Shown: one piece after another, positions 59,540-64,000 of the stretch
Layout of the letters: each line of letters opens with the position of its first letter
Position numbering within the stretch: the first letter of the stretch is position 1
Assembly: GCF_029714325.1 (NCBI RefSeq)
Contig: NZ_CP121666.1
Location: 2,170,001 to 2,234,000, forward strand
Direction: 5' to 3'
Length of the DNA stretch: 64,000 nucleotides
DNA from: Bradyrhizobium sp. CB1717
GTDB taxonomy: Bacteria; Pseudomonadota; Alphaproteobacteria; Rhizobiales; Xanthobacteraceae
The notes under the pieces: generated by a model
Told to the model about the DNA's origin: nothing
Seen by the model: the letters and a program-made list of their open reading frames with translations, nothing else
Database searches by the model: none
Program-made: the position numbers and the translations under genes

Positions 59540-60436
59540 CTAGATCAACCTCGCCTGCTTGATCTGCCCGATCTGGAATCCCGCCCCCAGCGCCCGCACC
59601 GTCTGCTCGCAGCGCCAGCCCGCATTGTCCTTTTCGATCCTGAATAGATTGTACGCCGCGGCCGGATAGCGTCCGTGCGCGAGTGCCGAGGCCGAGGGCA
59701 CGCCCAGCGCGGGAATGTTGCCGTTGGGACCCTCGAACCACATCGTTGAATGAATGTGGTCGTGCCCGTGCAGGATCAGCTCGACGCCGTGGCGCTTCAA
59801 CAGCGCCAAGAGATCCGCAGAGTCCGTCATCCGCTTCTGACGCGCTGCGGACTTCAGGGGATGGTGCACCAGCAGCACGCGGAAGACGTCATCAGTCGCG
59901 AGCCGGTCGAGCACCTGCTCGAGGGCGGCGAGCTGATTGCGCCCGAGCGTGCCCGTCGCCATCAGCGGCAAGGTCGGCACCGCCGTGGACAGGCTGATCA
60001 GCGCCAGCGGCCCGCGCCGGCGCAACGCAGGAAAACCGATGCGGCCGTCGTCGCCTGCGAGATAAGGTGCAAAGGTCTCGCCGAAGCGATGAAAGGTGGC
60101 GCGGACATAGGCGTCGTGATTGCCGGGAATCGTGGTGACGCGGTCGGGCGGCCCGACCTCGTCGAGCCAGGCGCGCGCCGGCGCGAACTCGGCTTCCAGC
60201 GCTAGGTTGACGAGATCGCCCGTCACTGCGATGTGGTCGGGCGCCTGCGCCTTCATGTCGGCAACGAGCGCGTCGAGCACCTCGCGGCGCTGGTATTTGT
60301 GGCGGTTGCGCGTCCAGTTGACGTAGCCGAGCGCGCGCTTGCCGGCGAGCTCGACCAGCCGAGGTTTCGGCAGCGGCGCCAGATGCGGGTCGGACAGATG
60401 GGCGAGCGTGAAGGGGGCCGGCGTGTTGGGAGTCAT
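59540..60436 (-). CDS. calcineurin-like metallophosphoesterase
   Basis: A 298-residue cytoplasmic metallophosphoesterase. The metal-binding motifs are in order: LAHLSDPHLAPL (D-x-H), VTGDLVNLALEAEF (GD), IPGNHDAYV (GNHD), LVHHPLKSAARQ and ILHGHDHIHST (GHxH). These bind a di-metal centre of Fe, Mn or Zn. The family includes phosphodiesterases of cyclic nucleotides and phospholipids, such as CpdA and ICC; the substrate here is not known. The length is typical. It is divergent from the Nudix gene. Confidence 0.87.
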   Translation of the reverse strand: MTPNTPAPFTLAHLSDPHLAPLPKPRLVELAGKRALGYVNWTRNRHKYQRREVLDALVADMKAQAPDHIAVTGDLVNLALEAEFAPARAWLDEVGPPDRVTTIPGNHDAYVRATFHRFGETFAPYLAGDDGRIGFPALRRRGPLALISLSTAVPTLPLMATGTLGRNQLAALEQVLDRLATDDVFRVLLVHHPLKSAARQKRMTDSADLLALLKRHGVELILHGHDHIHSTMWFEGPNGNIPALGVPSASALAHGRYPAAAYNLFRIEKDNAGWRCEQTVRALGAGFQIGQIKQARLI

Positions 60437-60528
60437 GGCGCGCGATTGCCTCGCTATTCGTCCACTGTAATGGCAAGGTCGCGAGGACTGCGCAAGCAGG
60501 GCCTGACGAGGGGACTTGAGAGAATCTG

Positions 60529-61020
60529 ATGGGGGATCGTCTGAATCGCGTTCGACGCAAATTCGAGCCGCTGCTGCGGCGGATCTTCCACGCCTATTTC
60601 CTGCTGGTGCGCGGCATGACCCTCGGTGTCCGCGCCGTGGTGCTGGATGCCGAGAACAGGGTGTTCCTGGTCAGGCATAGCTACATCAGCGGCTGGTATC
60701 TGCCCGGCGGCGGCGTCGATCTCGGCGAGACCATGGAGCAGGCGATGCGGCGCGAGCTCAAGGAGGAGGGCGACATCGATCTCACCGGCGAGGCCGTGCT
60801 GCACGGCATCTTCTTCAACAGCCACATCTCCCGCCGCGACCACGTCGCGGTCTACGTCGTCAGGCATTTCCGTCAGGATCGGCTGCCTGAGCCCAACCAC
60901 GAGATCGTCGAATGCGGGTTCTTCGCAATTTCCGCATTGCCCGAGGGGACGACGCTCGGCACCCGGCAAAGACTCGCGGAGGTGCTGGATGGCCGGCCGC
61001 TGATTGCGACGTGGCGGTGA
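60529..61020 (+). CDS. Nudix hydrolase
   Basis: A 163-residue Nudix protein. The box GGVDLGETMEQAMRRELKEEGDI follows the Gx5Ex7REUxEExGU consensus except that the last Gly is Asp, although the metal-binding Glu residues are kept. An N-terminal helix rich in Arg precedes the alpha/beta sandwich. Nudix enzymes hydrolyse nucleoside diphosphates linked to other groups; the substrate is not known. It lies upstream of a damaged glycosyltransferase remnant, and the ATG at 60529 overlaps a TGATGG context. Confidence 0.85.
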   Translation: MGDRLNRVRRKFEPLLRRIFHAYFLLVRGMTLGVRAVVLDAENRVFLVRHSYISGWYLPGGGVDLGETMEQAMRRELKEEGDIDLTGEAVLHGIFFNSHISRRDHVAVYVVRHFRQDRLPEPNHEIVECGFFAISALPEGTTLGTRQRLAEVLDGRPLIATWR

Positions 61021-61067
61021 GGGCGGCCTGTGCCAGTAACCTGCCCCAAGGGGGCCACGGAAACGGG

Positions 61068-61476
61068 ATGAAGGTTGCGGTCTACGCGCTGGAATTGTCG
61101 CTGCCGGTCGCCGAGGTCGAGACTCCCTATTACGCTCGGCCCGAGGGTTCGTTCTCGAAGCTCAACACCTGGCGTGACGGCTTTCGCATCCTCGGCACCA
61201 TGCTGAAGCTGTACCGCGCGGAGAAGCCGCTGCGCTTCTTCAGCGCCATCGGCCTGCTGGGCCGCTCTGTCGATCGTGCTTGCGATCCCGATCGTGATCA
61301 CCTTCATCGAGACCGGGCTCGTGCCGCGTTTCCCGACTGCCACCCTGTCGATGGGGCTGATGATCATGGCGATGCTGTCGGTGTCGTCCGGGCTCGTGCT
61401 CGACACCGTGACGCGGGGGCGGCGGGAGATGAAGATGCTGGCCTACCTGTCCCAGCCGGCGCTGAAAAGGAACTGA
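61068..61476 (+). pseudogene. frameshifted, N-terminally truncated family 2 glycosyltransferase remnant
   Basis: The first frame (from the ATG at 61068) encodes VAEVETPYYARPEGSFSKLN and GFRILGTMLKLY, and the second frame (to the stop at 61476) encodes two hydrophobic segments, AALSIVLAIPIVITFIETG and MGLMIMAMLSVSSGLVLDT. Joined, they match the C-terminal third of membrane glycosyltransferases of the dolichol-phosphate-mannose-synthase-like type. The break is a +1 shift at the GGG run 61259-61261. No catalytic GT2 domain is present upstream, where the Nudix gene lies. It is probably a decayed gene; a sequencing error could explain the shift but not the missing N-terminus. Confidence 0.7.
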
Positions 61477-61533
61477 GGTTGGGTGCAACGCCCATGGACC
61501 TCAACATCCGCAAATGCTACTCCGCCAGACGAT

Positions 61534-62052
61534 ATGAGCGATCTCTCACTGACCATCCTTCCCGAAGCGGCCGGCGACGCCCAGGCGATCGAACGGCTGC
61601 ACGAGCGCACCTTCGGCCCCGGCCGCTTCGTGCTCAGCGCCTATCGCATCCGCGAGCATGTCGACCATCTGCTTGAGCTGTCCTTCACGGCGCGCATCGG
61701 CACGCTGCTGGTCGGCTCGGTCAGGCAATTGCCGGTGCTGGTCGGCGACACGCCCGCACTGCTGCTCGGGCCCCTGACCGTCGAGCCGCCGTTCCGCGAC
61801 CGCGGCATCGGCCGCCTGTTGATGGAGCGCGCGCTGAAGGATGCCAAGGCGAGAGGCCACCGCCTCGTGCTGCTGGTCGGCGACGAGCCCTATTACAGCC
61901 GCGTCGGCTTCAAGCAGGTCCCCAAGGGCCGCGTCATCATGCCGGGCCCGGTCGATGCCGCCCGCATCCTGGTGTTCGAGCTCGTCGACGGCGCCTTCGA
62001 GGGCGTGTCGGGACAGGTCGTGCCCGACTGGAGCAAGGCGCGGGTCGGGTAG
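61534..62052 (+). CDS. GNAT-family N-acetyltransferase (YhbS-like)
   Basis: A 172-residue GNAT protein. The acetyl-CoA loop is PPFRDRGIGRLLMERAL (motif A, R/Q-x-x-G-x-G/A), after the LLLGPLTVEP strand, and motif B follows with VLLVGDEPYYSRVGF, typical of YhbS-like members. It transfers an acetyl group to an unknown amine, either a small molecule or a protein. The ATG at 61534 is preferred to the open frame from 61483, which begins in the preceding remnant. Confidence 0.82.
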   Translation: MSDLSLTILPEAAGDAQAIERLHERTFGPGRFVLSAYRIREHVDHLLELSFTARIGTLLVGSVRQLPVLVGDTPALLLGPLTVEPPFRDRGIGRLLMERALKDAKARGHRLVLLVGDEPYYSRVGFKQVPKGRVIMPGPVDAARILVFELVDGAFEGVSGQVVPDWSKARVG

Positions 62053-62070
62053 GCGACGACGCGGCAGTTC

Positions 62071-62156
62071 GTAGCCCGGATGGAGCGCAGCGCAATCCGG
62101 GAAACCTGTCGCGGCAGATGCACTCTCCCGGATGTCGCTGCGCTCATCCGGGCTAC
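62071..62156. repeat. GTAGCCCGGATG palindromic repeat
   Basis: Arms gtagcccggatggagcgcag and cgctgcgctcatccgggctac differ by a few bases. It is the second intact copy of the family at 13936 and lies between two acetyltransferase genes. Confidence 0.8.
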
Positions 62157-62169
62157 GGGAGTTTCGACG

Positions 62170-62652
62170 ATGCAGGTGCGTCCCGCTGATGCCGGTGAGA
62201 TCGATCATCTCGCGCAGCTCTGGCACGATGCCTGGCATGGATCGCATGCCTCGCTTGCGCCGCCCGAACTGGTCCGCCTCCGCACGCTCCCAAGCTTTCG
62301 CGACCGGCTTGCGGTCATGCTTCCCACGATCAGCGTCGTCGGTCCGGCCGGTGCGCCGCTCGGCTTCTGCGCCATCAGGGGCGATGAATTGTACCAGCTC
62401 TTCGTATCGTCGCAGGCGCACGGCGCGGGCGTGGCGGCCGCGCTGATCGGCGACGCCGAGACCCGCCTTGCCGCGCGCGGAGTGGAGCGGGCTTGGCTGG
62501 CATGTGCCGTCGGCAACGCGCGCGCTGCGCGGTTCTACGAGAAGAGCGGCTGGCGCAACGCCGGCACGTTCGTGATGATGTCGGAGACATCGAACGGGCC
62601 TTTCCCGGTCGACCAATGGCGCTTCGAAAAGCGGCTGACGCATTCGATATAA
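62170..62652 (+). CDS. GNAT-family N-acetyltransferase
   Basis: A 160-residue GNAT protein. The beta-4 and acetyl-CoA loop segment is YQLFVSSQAHGAGVAAALI, where the usual R/Q-x-x-G-x-G reads QAHGAG, and LACAVGNARAARFYEKSGW forms motif B. The substrate is unknown. The ATG at 62170 immediately follows the palindromic repeat; an in-frame start within the repeat (62080) is unlikely. The gene is on the same strand as the other acetyltransferase but is separated from it by the repeat. Confidence 0.82.
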   Translation: MQVRPADAGEIDHLAQLWHDAWHGSHASLAPPELVRLRTLPSFRDRLAVMLPTISVVGPAGAPLGFCAIRGDELYQLFVSSQAHGAGVAAALIGDAETRLAARGVERAWLACAVGNARAARFYEKSGWRNAGTFVMMSETSNGPFPVDQWRFEKRLTHSI

Positions 62653-62656
62653 GTCC

Positions 62657-62742
62657 GTAGCCCGGATGGAGCGCAGCACAATCCGGGAAACCTGTTGACG
62701 CAGATGCACCGTCCCGGATTACGCTGCGCTCCATCCGGGCGA
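62657..62742. repeat. GTAGCCCGGATG palindromic repeat, third copy
   Basis: Arms gtagcccggatggagcgcag and cgctccatccgggc, with the stem imperfect at its outer end. It separates the acetyltransferase and the converging TonB receptor genes and may limit read-through. Confidence 0.75.
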
Positions 62743-62785
62743 CGAGGCCCATGCCGGGGCCCTTTAGGTCCCGGTCGGAGCAGGA

Positions 62786-64000
62786 TCAGAACTTGAAGTT
62801 CGCGAATGCCCGCACGCCGATGCCGGGCATCAGCACCTCGTCCTTGGTGTAGGACACGGAGTTGCGGATGCTCTCGTTGAGAAGATTGTTGCCGACGATG
62901 CCGGCAATCATCTCGCGCGCCCCGAACCGGCTCGGATCGAGCTTGGTCTTGTAGCTCACCTCGGCCTTCAGCAAATTGTAGCCCGGCGTCGGCGTCTCCG
63001 CGATCACGGCGACGTTGTTCTGCGCGAAGGCGTGCAACAGGTTGACGCGCATCAGCCAGTTGTCGTCGCGCCAGAACACGCCGCCGCCCATTCGCAAGGG
63101 GGGAATGCGCGGCACGTTGGTGCCGTCGGAGAAGGTGGCGCGGACGACGTCGAGCTGGTTCTCGATGCCCCAGATGCCGCCCTGGAACGCGCCGACGTCG
63201 AATTGCGACTGGAATTCGCCGCCGCGGAAATTGGCATTGCGTTGCGAATAAACCGCCTGGTTCAGCTCGGCGCCCGGCGTGCCGCACGAGGCGAAATCGT
63301 CGTCGCACATCACGCCGGTGAGGCGGCGATAGATGAAATTGTCGAAATGCGTGTAGTAGACCGTCGCCTCGAAGCGGAACGGCCCCGTCGCCTTGCGCAC
63401 GCCGAGCTCGACGGACTTGGCGGTCTCGATGGTGAGGTTGGGATTGCCGATGTCGAAGGTCGCGGTCGCATCATGTGGGCCACGGGAAAACAGCTCGGCC
63501 GCCTTCGGCGCGCGCTCGACATATTGCGCGGTGATGCTGCCGACCATGCCGCCTGGCAGGTCCTGCAGCAGGCCGATGCTGCCGCTCTTCGGCGTGTAGG
63601 CGGGATTGCGCGCGATCGCCACCTGCGGCGTGCCGTCTGGCAGATAATCCGCCGGGAAGTTCGGCGTCGTGCCGTGCAGCTCGACATGCTCGATGCGCCC
63701 GGCGATCTGCGCCCGCGTCGCTTCCGTGAACTTGAACTCGTTGAACGCGTAAGCGGCGACGCGCGTGTTGTTGTTGGGGTCCCACAATCCGTTGAACAGC
63801 GTGCCGGGATTGTCCGGGCTCGGCGCGCTCAATTCCTGATGGCCAACCTGGAAACCGAGCGCCGTCGTCACCTCGGCGAAGCGCGCGTTGAACGGCATCA
63901 GCTGCACCTCGGTGCGGATCTCCTGCTCCTTGTTGGTGAAGGTCTGCCTGATGCCGTCGCTGCTAGGATCGGCGGGATCGGCAAGGCCGATCTCGTTGTG
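62786..64000 (-). CDS. TonB-dependent outer-membrane receptor, C-terminal part
   Basis: The last 404 or so residues of a TonB-dependent receptor. The frame stays open to the window edge, so the signal peptide, plug domain and TonB box lie outside. Visible features are barrel strands with alternating aromatic residues (for example EATVYYTHFDNFIYRRL and NVRGG-type loops such as NANFRGGEFQSQFDVG), the extracellular Cys pair (MCDDDFASCGTPGAEL), and the terminal FANFKF, ending in Phe as needed for outer-membrane assembly. The family imports siderophores, haem, vitamins or metals. The substrate cannot be told from this part. Confidence 0.85.
   Translation of the reverse strand, partial: HNEIGLADPADPSSDGIRQTFTNKEQEIRTEVQLMPFNARFAEVTTALGFQVGHQELSAPSPDNPGTLFNGLWDPNNNTRVAAYAFNEFKFTEATRAQIAGRIEHVELHGTTPNFPADYLPDGTPQVAIARNPAYTPKSGSIGLLQDLPGGMVGSITAQYVERAPKAAELFSRGPHDATATFDIGNPNLTIETAKSVELGVRKATGPFRFEATVYYTHFDNFIYRRLTGVMCDDDFASCGTPGAELNQAVYSQRNANFRGGEFQSQFDVGAFQGGIWGIENQLDVVRATFSDGTNVPRIPPLRMGGGVFWRDDNWLMRVNLLHAFAQNNVAVIAETPTPGYNLLKAEVSYKTKLDPSRFGAREMIAGIVGNNLLNESIRNSVSYTKDEVLMPGIGVRAFANFKF

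Overview
The window looks like chromosomal DNA of an alphaproteobacterium, most likely Bradyrhizobium or a close relative. This is inferred from the very high GC content with strong G/C third-position bias, the glpD-glpSTPQUV glycerol operon, a short-chain acyl regulator divergent from isocitrate lyase, and several families of palindromic intergenic repeats common in that group. No rRNA, tRNA, CRISPR array, phage or plasmid backbone was seen. One insertion sequence is present.

Layout. 0.1-8.4 kb: a secreted FecR-domain protein with an outer-membrane barrel protein, a membrane mannosyltransferase-like enzyme, OmpA, two small exported or membrane proteins, a YcaQ-type DNA glycosylase, a DUF2809 protein and an MFS permease. 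8.7-13.9 kb: an RND efflux operon (adaptor, pump, TetR regulator). 14.0-21.1 kb: a flavin reductase, then a compact fatty-acid beta-oxidation operon (acyl-CoA dehydrogenase, thiolase, FadB/J-type bifunctional enzyme, thioesterase). 21.3-22.9 kb: small proteins and a HAD phosphatase. 23.0-32.5 kb: glycerol uptake and oxidation (glpR, glpD, glpSTPQUV, strong terminator) with a PIN-toxin/Phd-antitoxin pair between glpR and glpD. 32.8-42.9 kb: an eight-gene catabolic cluster with a PotABCD-type ABC importer (two permeases fused), a DapA-family lyase, two flavin 2-hydroxyacid oxidases of opposite fold class, an ALDH7-type dehydrogenase and an IclR regulator. Its substrate cannot be read from the sequence.

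43.0-51.7 kb: old yellow enzyme, DUF1993, a lytic transglycosylase, a PilZ-containing cellulose-synthase-like glycosyltransferase with its HlyD partner, HtpX and a TPR protein. 51.8-52.9 kb: an IS5-family element inserted in a palindromic repeat. 53.1-55.1 kb: small uncharacterised proteins. 55.1-58.8 kb: an ScfR/RamB-like regulator divergent from aceA, followed by DUF4170 and a terminator. 58.9-64.0 kb: a membrane protein, a metallophosphoesterase, a Nudix hydrolase, a frameshifted glycosyltransferase remnant, two acetyltransferases and the C-terminal part of a TonB-dependent receptor that runs off the right edge.

Metabolically the window links fatty-acid beta-oxidation, the glyoxylate shunt (aceA), glycerol use and hydroxyacid oxidation, which fits a versatile soil heterotroph. 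The less ordinary signals are the uncharacterised hydroxyacid cluster with a three-copy operator over its promoter, the complementary defects in the two glycerol-importer ATPases, the c-di-GMP-type polysaccharide synthase pair without the usual cellulose partners, and the many palindromic repeats, one of which forms the end of a gene.
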